A stretch of DNA of 64,000 bases, from NCBI GenBank assembly GCA_963556195.1, contig OY744525.1, positions 75,116,844-75,180,843 on the forward strand, in the 5' to 3' direction. This document shows, piece by piece, positions 31,500 through 42,850 of the stretch. The DNA comes from Sepiola atlantica (taxonomy: Eukaryota; Mollusca; Cephalopoda; Sepiida; Sepiolidae). Below the pieces are notes generated by a model, which was given only the letters and a program-made list of their open reading frames with translations, did not search any database and had not been told where the DNA came from. Both the position numbers and the translations under genes were made by a program. Each line of letters starts with the position of its first letter. Positions within the stretch are counted from its first letter, which is position 1.

Positions 31500-32350
31500 T
31501 CAATTTGAACTTGACAAGGCCAAAATTGAGGCCGACTCAAAGAAAGCACGAATGGAACAAAAAATTTGATTCAGAAAAATAGATGTGAAACAAACGTTCC
31601 AAGAAAGTGGGATGAACAATTTCAACCTAGCCAAACATGTTCGACTTGTTTCACCCTTTGATAAAGAAGATGTTGAGAAATATTTCCAATATATTGAAAA
31701 AAATTATCTTTAGTTTGAAATGGCCTCAAAGATCATGGTCGATGTTCCAGAAAACTGCATAAAAAGGCAAAACACAAGAAGTATCTACAGCACTATTGAT
31801 TACGGATTGTGCAGACTACAACGTCGTCAAAGCAGCTGTTCTGCAGAGCTATGAGCTGGTTCCAGAAGCCTACTGGCGAAAATTCCGATCTTATAAAAAG
31901 GAAGATTAGCAGACATATAAACTTCTTCAGACAAAATACATTTCAATAGATGATGTACTTCCAGGTGGCGAGAGACTGACTATGAAAGCCTCAAACAAAT
32001 TATACTGATAGAAGAATCCAAACGTTTTGTCCACAACGAGTTAAATGTCTTTCTTGGTGAAGAGCAATTAGTGGATATGCCATGGCCACCCTCGCCGATG
32101 AATATGCGGTAATGCATAAGCAAGACAGAGTCAAAATTGAGAACAAATTCGAAAGTAGAAACTCCAAAATGATGCCTAGCGCTGGTCCAAATGCTGACGG
32201 AGGTCAGTTGATTAATTCAAAACAACCCACATGTTAGGACTGGACAAATATTCAAATAAATCTATCACCACTATTTTAGAGGAAAGAAAACTCCCGATGT
32301 GTCCATATTGCAGTAAAGCAGGACACCTCATGTTAAATTGTTAGATAAAA
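31500..32350 (+). pseudogene. gag: Gypsy-type Gag relic with SCAN-like capsid and zinc knuckle
   Basis: Successive frames give FNLAKHVRLVSPFDKEDVEK, then ADYNVVKAAVLQSYELVPEA followed by YWRKFRSYKK, then LIEESKRFVHNEL, and ATLADEYAVMHKQ. This is the order seen in Gag proteins of the Gmr1-like Gypsy lineage, the group related to the vertebrate SCAN domain. CPYCSKAGHLMLNC at about 32300-32341 is a CCHC knuckle. Several stops and frameshifts break it, so it is dead. The encoded Gag would have formed particles. Lineage name is from memory; the helices and knuckle are direct reading. Confidence 0.6.
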
Positions 32351-32364
32351 AGAAACAATGAAAC

Positions 32365-32512
32365 TTTTTTCCTAAACAATTCCAATCAGTTTCAAATTAA
32401 GAGAAAGACACCGAGTGCATATGTGGAGAGGAAGAAATAATAAGTCATTCTTTGATGAAACAAAAGTTATCTAACTCCCCTATCCTCTTCATGAATTGTT
32501 TAAAGTCTTAGT
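32365..32512 (+). repeat. Duplicated segment, left copy
   Basis: Nearly the same sequence occurs at 33272-33428, including CAATTCCAATCAGTTTCAAA and TTCATGAATTGTTT. The two copies bracket the protease fragment and the 37-bp array. Confidence 0.85.
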
Positions 32513-32573
32513 CGCAAGAAACACAGAGAATTTTTGATATTATTCATGAATGCAACAAATAGAGGTACGATGG

Positions 32574-32697
32574 ACGACTACAAACCGTTTATGTCCGATG
32601 AGTTTGTATCTTCCGTGCGCTATCCAAGGGAATAAAAGCCTGTAAAAATTCTGAAAGATACTGGCACGTCCCGGTTTTCTGTCATGCCTGTTTGAAA
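32574..32697 (+). pseudogene. pol: Protease fragment of the same Gypsy-type element
   Basis: Reads DYKPFMSDEFVSSV, a stop, then KPVKILKDTGTSRFSVMP, with the DTG active site of a retroviral-type aspartic protease (DTG at about 32659-32667). The frame ends where the 37-bp tandem array begins. The remaining Pol is absent. Confidence 0.6.
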
Positions 32698-33084
32698 TAG
32701 CATTTTCGTCAGTCTTTTGTGCTTAAGTTTGAAATAGCATTTTCGTCAGTCTTTTGTGCTTAAGTTTGAAATAGCATTTTCGTCAGTCTTTTGTGCTTAA
32801 GTTTGAAATAGCATTTTCGTCAGTCTTTTGTGCTTAAGTTTGAAATAGCATTTTCGTCAGTCTTTTGTGCTTAAGTTTGAAATAGCATTTTCGTCAGTCT
32901 TTTGTGCTTAAGTTTGAAATAGCATTTTCGTCAGTCTTTTGTGCTTAAGTTTGAAATAGCATTTTCGTCAGTCTTTTGTGCTTAAGTTTGAAATAGCATT
33001 TTCGTCAGTCTTTTGTGCTTAAGTTTGGAATAGCATTTTCGTTAGTCTTTTGTGCTTAAGTTTGAAATAGCATTTTCGTCAGTT
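32690..33084 (+). repeat. Tandem array of a 37-bp unit, about 10.7 copies
   Basis: Unit GTTTGAAATAGCATTTTCGT plus 17 more bases; copies are nearly identical, one unit has two changes. It starts inside the protease relic. A diverged array of the same unit is at 50175-50366. Confidence 0.95.
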
Positions 33085-33271
33085 TCTCAAACTTGGTCGA
33101 GAATTAAGATCATATTCTGTCCTCATTTGCTTACTTACAGGCCAGAATCTAAGCACATCCTCTACCTAGAGATGTGGATAGCCAATTGCGAAAAAAGCTG
33201 AAATCGAGATAAATTTCCCAACCTGGGGGTCACAGCCACCTGTGTGTGGATAGAGAGCAGCACAAAAAAAA

Positions 33272-33428
33272 ACAGCTTTTTTACTAAACAATTCCAATCA
33301 GTTTCAAATAATTAAGAGAAAGACATCGAGGGCATATGTTGGGAGGAAGAAATCATAAGTAATTCTTTGATGAAACAAAAGTTATCTAACGCCCCTATCC
33401 TCTTCATGAATTGTTTGAAGTCTTAATC
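33272..33428 (+). repeat. Duplicated segment, right copy
   Basis: Second copy of 32365-32512, with a few substitutions and small indels. Confidence 0.85.
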
Positions 33429-34554
33429 TTCACAGCAAAATTAACATTTTTAGTAATCAGAACGAACTGTCATAAGAGGGAAATCCGCCTTTTCTTATTT
33501 AAAAAAAGCAGATTTCACTCAAAAAGCTGATAAATCACATATATGAGAGGCTCGAACGATTTAAGCAGAACTCCACTTTTTCTGGATTTAAAAAAAGCAG
33601 AATTCTGCTAAAAAGCAGAGAACTCACATCCTTGGTCTAACAGAAAAGATGCCACAAGAAAATGTAAGTTTTTGCTTCAAACATCTCTTATATTTTAAAC
33701 TTTTATCGAAATAACTTGTGCATTTTTGCATGAGAACAATGTATTGTGTATCTTTAATCTCAAGTCATTTGTCTCGTTTACTGTCTTGATAGTTTGTCAT
33801 AGCAAATCACGATGTGTGTCGAAAATTACTTTTATTTCTCTCCCCACGAATTGAATAGAATATAAAATATTCTAAGCTCGTTATTTCGTTACAGAGTATT
33901 AGTCGTGTTAATGGAAAAGTTTAGAGGTCAGCGGGTGGAAGTTATGCAAATCACATGACTTCTGGTGGGACCCTCTCACTCTCATAGCCGGCGAGACCTG
34001 AACGAGAAAAGACGTGTTTTTGTATGCTGTCCTCCAAAAATGAGGACAGCATGTGCCGGGCAACTGATGGAGTGAAATCTCTCTCTCTCTCGCTCTCTCT
34101 CTTTCACACACACACACACACACACAAAGTTTCTGTTATGTCCTTTTTATAAACAAACCAACAAATGCCGGCGTAGTTTTGTATCAGCAGACAAAAAACT
34201 AATGGGGCTCACAACTAGGATGGTGGTGGCGGGATGATTAACCTGCGTACGTTTTATAAACAACTTGGGTTCAGAACGATTATGGTGGTGACGACGACGA
34301 CAAGACGATCAACTCGTGTGTGTAAAAAACTTTATACACTCATCAGTAAAACGGTGTATATAGCAATTTGACCTAAATAGGTAGTTCGCTAGTTTCGATA
34401 TTTTATTTGACGACTTTATTTGATCATCTCGGCTTGTGTGAATAAATCTCTGAGAAGTTTTAACGGAAGTGAGACATTTAAGTCATCAGCGAAAGATGTT
34501 ATTCAAAGAAGATCCACCTTCACTTATTGAGACACAGAGAACAAGATAGAGTAA
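33429..34554. other. No gene recognised
   Basis: Spacer with two related AAAAAAAGCAGA blocks near 33500 and 33590 and a (CT)n/(CA)n run at 34078-34127. No gene seen. Confidence 0.5.
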
Positions 34555-34953
34555 AGGAGAGAGAGAGAGAGAGAGAAAGAAAAAAAATAAAGAGAGAGAG
34601 AGGGAGGGAGATAGAGAGGGAGAAATAGTGCAAGAGGGTTAGAGAGGGAGGGATGGAATATAAAGCAAGGGAAAGAGGGTTAGAGACAAAGGGAAATAAA
34701 TGGAGAATGAAAGAAATAGAAAAAGAGAATCAGAGAGAGAGAAAGAAAATAGAAAGCTCAAGAGAGGAAGAGAGCGTTAAAGGAATGAGAGGGTGGGATG
34801 ATAAATAGAAAGAGAAAAAGAGTTAGATAAAGTGAGGGAGGAATAGAGAGAGAAAGAAGATTAGAGATAGTTAGAACAAGGCAGAGAGAAGAAGAAATGG
34901 AGAATGCTAGAGTAAGAAAGAATTCAAGAGAGAGTGGAGAGAGTTATAGAAAT

Positions 34954-34990
<37 letters not shown>
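34555..34990 (+). repeat. Purine-rich tract with (GA)n
   Basis: About 435 bases of almost only A and G on the + strand, ending in a pure (GA)n run at 34958-34989. Composition-driven open frames are not genes. Confidence 0.85.
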
Positions 34991-34992
<2 letters not shown>

Positions 34993-35394
34993 TGAATAAA
35001 ATAAAATAAATCCGAGATTTAAAAGGATAAGTGCTAACTCCAACACTTATTCTGATGACAAAAAAAAATTCATAACCGTAAAGATAAAAAATAATAAATG
35101 AATAAAAAGAAGAAAAGAATTGGATGAAAAAGTGTTCACAGCAGATATGGAAATATCCATGGAGCGGGAGGAGGAAGGGATGGTGACGGGAGTTAAGGAA
35201 GAAGATAAAACCTGTTATGCTTCTATGAGTTAATCCACTAAGAAGGAGAGAGAAATAAAAATCTACTTAATCCGGAAAAATAAAATTTCCTCCCGGAATA
35301 TGCGATCTCGAGATGGAGACGAAAATGTACTGCAAGTGGAGAACTTAACAGCTTTCGTCGTGTGTTTTCTTCTTTCCTGGCCATACACTCGCTT
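34991..35394. other. No gene recognised
   Basis: A/G-rich sequence continuing the purine tract, then a mixed spacer. Confidence 0.5.
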
Positions 35395-35580
35395 AAAACA
35401 ATGGCACCAGCTTCACTTTCTGTCTACTCCACTACCCCCCTTCTTCCCAGTCTACCATTCCTTTCTTCCATCCGTCCATCTTTCTTTATCGTTCTTGATT
35501 TCTTATACCGATATCGACTCTTAATCTAAGCCGGCCTTATTCCTCGCGTCTTTATTGGTATCTTCTCAGTTAAGTTGGCG
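35395..35580 (+). repeat. SINE-body repeat S, partial copy
   Basis: Aligns with 37045-37230 and 37430-37580: ACCAGCTTCA-TTTCTGTC, CCATCC-TCTTTA and GATATCGACTC-TAATC blocks. Same family as the bodies near 36.8-37.6 kb. Confidence 0.55.
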
Positions 35581-35849
35581 AAAGGTTTGAACACATTTTG
35601 GTATCGTGTGCGGCAATTTTTTTTACCATTTTCAGATTTTCTCATCCACATTCGGTGCTTCACAAATACGCCTACACCTCACTCATTCATTTATTCAATT
35701 TTGTTTTCATTCAGATTATCCTCCACATTCATCCATTCAATCTCTAAATCGTTCCCCCCCCCCCCCGCCACCATACTTGCGATAAAATTATCGGACCAGA
35801 TGGAAAAGAATTTTTAATTGCATTGCACTGACTCTAAAAAAATAAAAGT

Positions 35850-36028
35850 AAAGTGGTTGACCATAGCCGAGGGAGACCCAAAGGCTTACTCCACTTACCT
35901 TTGCTCTTTCACCTTATAATGCTAAGTGTTTAGCAAAGGGGCATAAATTAACGTTTTTTAAGTCTTTGGTATGACTCGAACCCTGGTCTCCCAACCCATT
36001 GGCAAACACTCTAACCACTATAAGTACA
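35850..36028 (-). mobile_element. tRNA-derived SINE
   Basis: On the minus strand GTGGTTAGAGTGTTTG (36005-36020) and GGGTTCGAGTC (35973-35983) form an A-box/B-box pair. A diverged copy is at 48120-48255. The 3' body lies at 35850-35960. Confidence 0.6.
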
Positions 36029-36599
36029 GAATATTGTTAATATTTTGGTGGATACGTTTGCTAGTATAAATATTAGCTAAATACATCTGCTCAAATAACC
36101 TTGGCGTTATGTTGTAAACAGGATAGTGTTAGACAAAGATCAAAAGGTCATGGAAGTGACCTTGCATTAAAACAAGCTAGGATTCGTGCGAAAGGAAGTT
36201 CATAAAAATTAAGAAGAGATGACGTCAGACATATGATTGCTGGGAATCTCGATAGAAGCTTGAATGAGACAATATGCGTTTTAAGATGCTCTAACAAAAC
36301 GATAATAATTAAGCCATATGCTTAAAATAAGTAATTAACTCTCATATTGCCTTTTCTTCTTCCCACCACTGGACGATTGGATATGGCTGCTATGAATTAA
36401 TCATTCATCTTCTAAAAGATCCTGTGCTTAATTAATTAATTGAATAATTACTGGGATATGCATGTCAGATGGCTTTCTATTAAACTTTAAAAAATTATCA
36501 TTAGTCCAACGGGATAACAATAGACACACAAGCTGTTGACTCTGGTGAGAAGACAACATACAATTATTTGTAAGTGACTTTTTTTTTTAAGTAAGGCTC
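36029..36599. other. No gene recognised
   Basis: AT-rich spacer; nothing recognised. Confidence 0.5.
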
Positions 36600-36745
36600 T
36601 GCCTCAATACCATGTACCATAAGTTTGGAGCTGGAAGTGGCTGTATAAATGTCACTTACTCTAACAGCCTTGGGAAAAAAGATATGGATCCATCTCTGCA
36701 TTCTGTGATAAGAGAAATAGTAGGGTAGACTAGACTGGATGGTCG
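36600..36745 (+). repeat. SINE-body repeat S, partial copy
   Basis: Shares CTTGGGAAAAAAGATATGGA, AAATAGTAGGGTAGACTAGA with the copies just downstream. Confidence 0.55.
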
Positions 36746-36839
36746 AGAAAGTCCAAAGAATGTTTTGATTGCATTGCATTGATTATATGGATTACGGCTA
36801 AATCCTGTAGACACAGCAGTCCTCACATAAGATCACAAC

Positions 36840-37245
36840 GGTGAGCTTGGTTAATACATAGAAGGGTGACGATTTGAAAATATGAAGTGCTGTAAGAAAG
36901 GAAGAAACTGACAGTCGATAAAAATCACCTTCTCTATTACTCTTGGAAAAAGTATGGATCAACCTTTCTACCATGTGTGAAATAGTAGAGTAAACGAGAC
37001 TCTCAAGCCTTGGTAGAGAAATTAGTCTTGAAGAAGGAAAACTCTGAAATAACGAATTGTACCAGATCGTCTTTCGGTCCGCTCTCTCACTAGTTCCACC
37101 TTGCTCCGACCAGTCTATCCTTTCTTCTATCCACCTATTCTTCATTACTATCTGTAGTTTCTCATACTGATATCAGCTTGTAATCGAAGCTCATATTCTT
37201 CCTATAGTCTTTATTATAATCTGGTGTAGCCAACTTCAATGTTGG
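36840..37245 (+). repeat. SINE-body repeat S, tandem copy 1
   Basis: About 405 bases, repeated directly by 37246-37590. Shared blocks include AAGTATGGATCAACCTTTCT, GTGTGAAATAGTAGAGTA and ATCGAAGCTCATATTCTTCC. The central part also matches the body of the tRNA-headed element at 61250-61480. Confidence 0.75.
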
Positions 37246-37590
37246 GTGGTGATTTGAAAAGTTTTAGAAAGGAAAGTGACTGTCAATAAAAGTCATCTTG
37301 GCAAAAGTATGGATTGATCTTTCTCCCGCACCACGTTAGCTATGTGTGAAATACTAGAGTAGACTAGACTCTCAATCCTTGGTAGGATAACTAGTATAGG
37401 AGAAGAAAAACTCTGAAACAACAATGGTATCAGCTTCATGTTTCTGTCTCCTCTCCCACCAGTCTATCCATTCGTCTATTCTTCTTTACCATCCTTAGTT
37501 TCAATATTGACTCATAATCGAAGCTCATATTCTTCCTATAGTCTATATTAGAATCTTGTGAAGTAAAATTCAATGTTGCATGTATAAAAA
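37246..37590 (+). repeat. SINE-body repeat S, tandem copy 2
   Basis: Second unit of the direct duplication, about 60 bases shorter through small deletions. Confidence 0.75.
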
Positions 37591-38769
37591 TACAGTTAAA
37601 AATGAAAGATTATGTACAAGGTTAATTAAGCAAGGAATTGAAATTTTCCATTAGAGGCCAAGTTAGAAGTTAGGCTGGCGTGTACCTGAAGTTGTGTCAA
37701 GAGAGAAAGTTTGTGGTAGAAAAGCTAGAGAGTTCCTATTTCTGGCGTCAAGGTGAGTGGATGCTGTTTTTGAGGCATCCACTACCTGACAAGGGTTAGA
37801 AGAGGAAGATGCAGTTCATCTGGTTACTCATTATTGTAAAGGTTACTGTAAAAACTAAACCAAATCTCAGAGCAAATAATGGTCATTTGTTGTTCTTTTT
37901 AATTGCCTCGATTATTCCAACAACAAAATGAATAAGAGAAGCCATTGTGACCATTACTGAGAGACAACTACATGTAAGCAAGAGAGACGAACAGTATAAC
38001 AAAAGCATAATATAAATTTAAAAAAAGGTTCGATAAAAGACTTACCCAGCGAATTAGGACGCCATTTTCATTTACCAATTTTAACAAATGGAGTAATTTT
38101 ATTAGATAATCGTCTCCGTTGATTATTCAATAAAAATTAATGAAGAATTTCTTGAAATATATGTTACTGAAAGAATTATCGGGCTTGATGGAATATGCAA
38201 TCGGTTAATTTGATTGGAATTCGATTGGAATTTTAATTTTATTTTTTGGTGCAAAGACACAGACTGACAATTTTCATAAATGATTGGCTAGTCAGAATCA
38301 AATATAGATCTGTCAGATGCAATCGATGTCAAATATAGAGAAATAGACTGGCTTAATTTTATATATTAGATATATTTAAGGAAGATAAAGATTGTTGGAA
38401 CAACATTTACAAAAATAAACGCTTATTTTTAAAAGATGGTTATATTTAAAAACTTCACAACTTTTTTGAAAAATATATCCAAAAAAGTTGTTGTGCCATT
38501 TCAATTCCATTCTATGCACTAGAAATTTATCCAAAATTTACTGTGCCATTTTAATTCCATTCCATTAAACAAACAGCACATAAAATTAAGCATTCCTGTC
38601 TTGCTTATCTAAGAAGAAAAGGGAATAGTTTCAAAAGGAAAAAAAAATATTTAGTTTGAGAAAATACATAAACCTTCCACATTGACTTATAATCAGTCCT
38701 TGTTAATGTTTCAACAAAGCAAATTTTATTCTTGGTTTCAATGTTCATGAAGTTTTTTGTTGTTTTGTT
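37591..38769. other. No gene recognised
   Basis: AT-rich; a short direct repeat around TGTGCCATTTCAATTCCATT lies near 38490 and 38545. No gene seen. Confidence 0.5.
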
Positions 38770-39055
38770 TTTTACTAAGGTGTCACTACTTATCAATACC
38801 CAAAGGTTACTCGAGGACAAGGGTCAATGGGTGTCAGGTGGACAGTGAGACAACACCGTGATGTTTGGTAATGATGGTGGAAATTAGGCAGAATTTGATT
38901 ATTTAAGAGGACGGCTAAACAAGAATTTGTTTACATTGGACTTGAAAATGACGATGTTGTAGTCAGCTGGGAAGCAGCCCTATGGTATTGTGTTCCACAG
39001 ACGGATAGTTCTTGGAAAGAAACTATGCTCATGGAAGTTTCGTTTAGTTCGAGAG
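38770..39055 (-). pseudogene. LINE reverse transcriptase C-terminus, family 1-like
   Basis: The minus strand reads FHEHSFFPRTIRLWN, then a stop, CFPADYNIVIFKSNVNKFL, and ends with the CTCGAGTAAC-type 3' tail and CTTAGTAAAAAAC. The arrangement matches the C-terminus of the copy at 43590-44635. Relic of about 60 codons plus tail. Confidence 0.65.
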
Positions 39056-39417
39056 AGAGAGAGAGAGAAAAGGAAATTATTGACAGTCTTTATTTTATTG
39101 TTCTTGCTATTATTGCCATGTTTTGATGCTTTTTCTTTTACAGATGCCTTACACACTTAGTGTCTCAGGTGGTTCGGCCATTGTACAATGTGCTACATTT
39201 TGCATCAACTCCATAATATGTTTGAATATCCCGGGCACTTAAACGCATAGTAGACCTAAAAAGATGTGGTTTGAATGCATACGAAACTGTATAACTGCAC
39301 GCAGCCTGATATCAGTCCTTTTGACTGAACTGCATGGATAGACGTTGTCTGGTGTTGCCCACACCCAGAGAATGGTAGACTCGAAGCACTCTAAATACCA
39401 AAACTGGATGATGAAGA

Positions 39418-39462
39418 AAAAAGAAGAAGAAGAAGAAGAAGAAGCAGAAGAAGAAGAAGAGG
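39418..39462 (+). repeat. (GAA)n tract
   Basis: About 15 GAA triplets with a single GCA interruption. Confidence 0.9.
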
Positions 39463-39526
39463 GCAAAGAGCAAAACAAAAATTCAAGTAATTCGCACTAT
39501 TGTACTTTTAAGGATAGTAGAAAGTG

Positions 39527-39745
39527 AACCTTGGGTTAACTTTTGGCAGCCTCATAACCCTCGCTTCCCTTATTTTCATGAGCGATGTTTCTGACAAAGG
39601 GGGAAGAATTGATGTTTTCTGGATCAGAATCTATCAATCTAACACACATCGTTGGCTAGTTTTTTTACCTTGAAGTAATTTTTTTTTTTAGCTCCATACA
39701 TCAAGTGGTTCCATGCCTTGTCTGGAGCAATTTCCATTATAAAAA
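39527..39745 (+). repeat. Composite of two interspersed repeats
   Basis: 39527-39632 matches 9490-9622 and 39635-39745 matches the reverse complement of 25140-25265, so two repeat pieces lie side by side. They may be parts of one larger element whose full form is not in this window. Confidence 0.5.
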
Positions 39746-40180
39746 AACAGTACTACAAAGTGCTTTACTTCATTGACAAAGAATACATTTCACAAAACAG
39801 ATATTTTAATAAAATATTAAAGGGGTCTTAACAAGCTAAACATACAGGAAAGTTATTCATGTGTACACACACACACTCAGTAGGAGTTCTTGTTTTTATC
39901 GATATTCCTTTAGGGTAAAAACCTTTACTGTCTAAAAATCGCTCTGGTTGGCTATAAAACCGAAGACGAAAAAAAAAAAACTAAATGAAAAAATAGGAAA
40001 ATATTTTTTTTCTTCTATTCATAAAATCCATAATAACTCTCGGCTACAAAATACGAAAAGAAAACATTTAAATGATCTATAAATGATTTAATAACAGGCC
40101 AGATTTTAGATCACAGTTTGAGGCTATAAATAGATAATAATAACAACAACAATAATAATCAAAACAATAATAATCAAAAC

Positions 40181-40227
<47 letters not shown>

Positions 40228-40599
40228 TAAGACTGATTCAAATACTCCATATATTCTTGAACCGTAACAATACGCCAGAATGAATAGAAACACAATTAAA
40301 TTTTGTTGAACTTAATATTAAATCAATATTAAATAAATTGGGTATTCTTTTTGTATTTTTAAAAAATGTTTTCTGTGTATAAAACTTAATTTTCTGCATT
40401 GTCTTTGCAGTCAACATTTTATTGGCAATCTTGAATTTTCATGTTTTTGTTTCATGAATAAAAAGTGATTATTGCACGTAACAATGGGTCACTTAAATTG
40501 TATACATTTTGCTATATGAGTAATTTACCAACTATACATCCATATGTGTATAGTGCATGTCTAAGACAAAGTCTCAATTTGGCAAGGTAAGAAATCAGA
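39746..40599. other. No gene recognised; (TAA)n tract
   Basis: A (TAA)n run at 40181-40224 with AAC-rich lead-in. Otherwise AT-rich with nothing recognised. Confidence 0.55.
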
Positions 40600-41095
40600 T
40601 ATCCAAACAAAATTAGTGGTGACAATCTTCTGGAAGATGAAGCTTCAATGCTTATAACAAGCAATAATAACTAACAATTAACAGTTTTACCCCGGCCATG
40701 GCTGATGGAATGAGAACAATCTACCTGTGAATTAAATAAAGTGTTCAGTTTGAAATTACCTATAGTTTCCGAGTTTAATGCAAAGATTCCCAAGTTCAAA
40801 AAGATACACATGCAGAAGGTCGGAGGTTACATCGGATTAAATGTTGTGAAAATAGTAACCAAGATGAGAATAGTAATCCAAATAATACAAATTATCATTC
40901 CTCATCTCAAAAATTCAGAAACATGAAATATTCTTGCCGAATCACAAGTCAGAAAAAAGTCACAGAAACAACAAAAGTCACAGAAACAAAGAAAGGCACA
41001 GAAACAAAAAAGGCACAGAAACAAAAAAGGCACAGAAACAAAAAAGGCACAGAAACAAAGAAAGGCACAGAAACAAAAAAGTCACATGTTTGAAT
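40600..41095 (+). repeat. Tandem element T, unit 1
   Basis: A unit of about 495 bases whose first 315 match 41110-41410. Its version of the core reads TGCAGAAGGTCGG and GGATTAAATG, so the ribozyme-like boxes are degraded. The end of the unit (40951-41085) is an array of ~17-bp CACAGAAACAAAAAAGG repeats. Confidence 0.65.
40951..41085 (+). repeat. 17-bp tandem repeat
   Basis: Seven or eight CACAGAAACAAAAAAGG-type units with small variation. Confidence 0.9.
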
Positions 41096-41450
41096 AAAAC
41101 AAGCGATGGTTAACAGTCAGTTCTAATTCTTCTGGAGGTTGAAGGTTCAATCCTTACTAAAGGTGGTAATGTCTAAGAATAAGATAAAAATTAACACTTT
41201 AACCCCAGTCATCGTTGACGTAACGAGAACACTCTACACCCATGGATTAAATAAAGGGTTCAGTTTGAAATTGTTCCCAAGTTCAATGCAAAGATTCTTT
41301 ATTTCGAAATGAAACACCTGAAGAAGGCCGGAGGTTACATCGGCCGAAACGTTGTTATACCCAGATATGAATGGTAGCTCGAATAATCCAAATAATACAA
41401 TTAAATAAAAAATATTTAGATTTGTCACAATTCAAGTCACATAAAAAATC
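41096..41450 (+). repeat. Tandem element T, unit 2
   Basis: Direct repeat of unit 1. It carries a box-B-like GGTTCAATCC near 41140 and the better preserved hammerhead-like core at 41318-41350. Confidence 0.65.
41318..41350 (+). ncRNA. Hammerhead-ribozyme-like core in element T
   Basis: CTGAAGA (CUGANGA box) at 41318-41324, a perfect 5-bp stem GGCCG/CGGCC (41326-41330 with 41341-41345) and GAAAC at 41346-41350. These are the conserved boxes of a hammerhead with stem II. Stems I and III and the cleavage triplet could not be placed, so catalytic function is unproven. Confidence 0.35.
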
Positions 41451-42554
41451 AATACAAGTAATAAAACAGAATATGATGATCACAGTAAGTTTATCAGAGT
41501 ATTCAAGTCAGGGCTGGGGTTCATATATAATATTAATCTTTAAAAAATTAATAATTTGGCTGTTGACCTATCTATTTAAGAAAGACGCAGAAAACTGTTA
41601 TTTCTTTATTTTAATGTGATTTTTTTTTTATATGTATTTGTAATAGCTAAGGATCTACCATTTCAGGTTCGATTCCAATCCAACTTTGGGTAATTGTTAA
41701 GGTCATTTTATAGAAGGTTTTATATTATTTAGTTATGACCAAGAGTACACGTTACTAAGACAGTAATATGTTGTCAATACCCGAGTTCGAATCTCATGTA
41801 AATCTAAAGGATTTTTTTAACTGCATACATGTTTTATGAATTTACAGAAATAAACATATGATAACATAAAAAAAACATTACATAAACATTTTTTAAAACT
41901 GACTTTTTTTAATAATTTGTAAAAAAGTAGACATAAAGAGTATTCAACATTAGTTTAAAGCGAATTATTTTGGTTTAAAAACATAATTCCTAATGTTTTT
42001 TTCGCCAATAAAAACAATGCATAAATACATTCATCTTAGTTACTTACTCTTTCATGAAAATACTAAGTAGCATATATTTTTTGACAAAATTTAACAAGTA
42101 TTTTTCTCACCACTAGCTATAAAGCGGTAGAAGCTCGGTAAAGATGGAAATTGACATACCCAGGTACTGTACCAACACCGTTCAAGGAGTGGTTAGAAAC
42201 TAGTGAGATATAAAAGAATTGTTAATAGACACCCAATCATACTGCTTTTCAAATGTGAGCAAATTTTCATCAGTTTAAGACCCTTTAATGGGAGTTTGAA
42301 CTTTTAATAATTAACTTCTTTCTAATCCCATAACTTAAGTCATGTAAGCTCTATTTTTACACAGTTTTCACCATTGCAGTTAATGTTTGTTTTTGTTGAT
42401 TTCAGTTATTTTGGGGAACGACTTCTTCTAATTTTAAAAAAGTCCCCAGGCTGCCTCAATATTATGAACTCATCATGGGGCAGGGTATTTCAGGCAGTAG
42501 CACATCAAAGATTTCTTTAAAAATTATTAGATTAAGATGATTTCAATACATATG
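41451..42554. other. No gene recognised
   Basis: AT-rich spacer with two box-B-like strings (near 41663 and 41782) that lack convincing A boxes. Confidence 0.5.
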
Positions 42555-42850
42555 GTCTATAACATAATCACGTTAGAGCACCGAAGTTAAGCAACGTTGT
42601 ACGGTCAGTATCATATGGGTGACCATTTGGGAATACCAGGCACTGTATGTGGGAGGACGTCGACATTTCCCTGATAGAACTGCAAAAACCTAACCTTGTC
42701 ATCTTCCTTAACCGGGATATACATGCGACTGGGGACTGCTTGTGAATTTCATACTCCCATGAAATTTCCTCCTTTGGAGGAAGCTGGCTAAACCGCCCAG
42801 GGTGAATGCCGTACCAGGTGCCAGGTAATCTCAATACAGGTGCAACACTA
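42555..42850 (+). mobile_element. 5S-rRNA-derived SINE, copy 2
   Basis: 42555-42651 follows 5S rRNA: GAAGTTAAGCAACGTTG, CATATGGGTGACC and GGGAATACCAGGCACTGTA. The body, up to GGTGAATGCCGTACCAGGTG, matches copies at 9107-9489 and 52630-52916. Confidence 0.8.

Noticed and set aside
32690..33084. CRISPR array suggested by 37-bp repeats
   Set aside because: Units are contiguous with no variable spacers, and the DNA is eukaryotic.
39345..39527. Acidic E-rich protein
   Set aside because: It is a translation of a (GAA)n microsatellite.
41640..41800. tRNA genes suggested by GGTTCGATTCC and GAGTTCGAATCTC
   Set aside because: No matching A box at the right distance and no cloverleaf; at most decayed SINE pieces.
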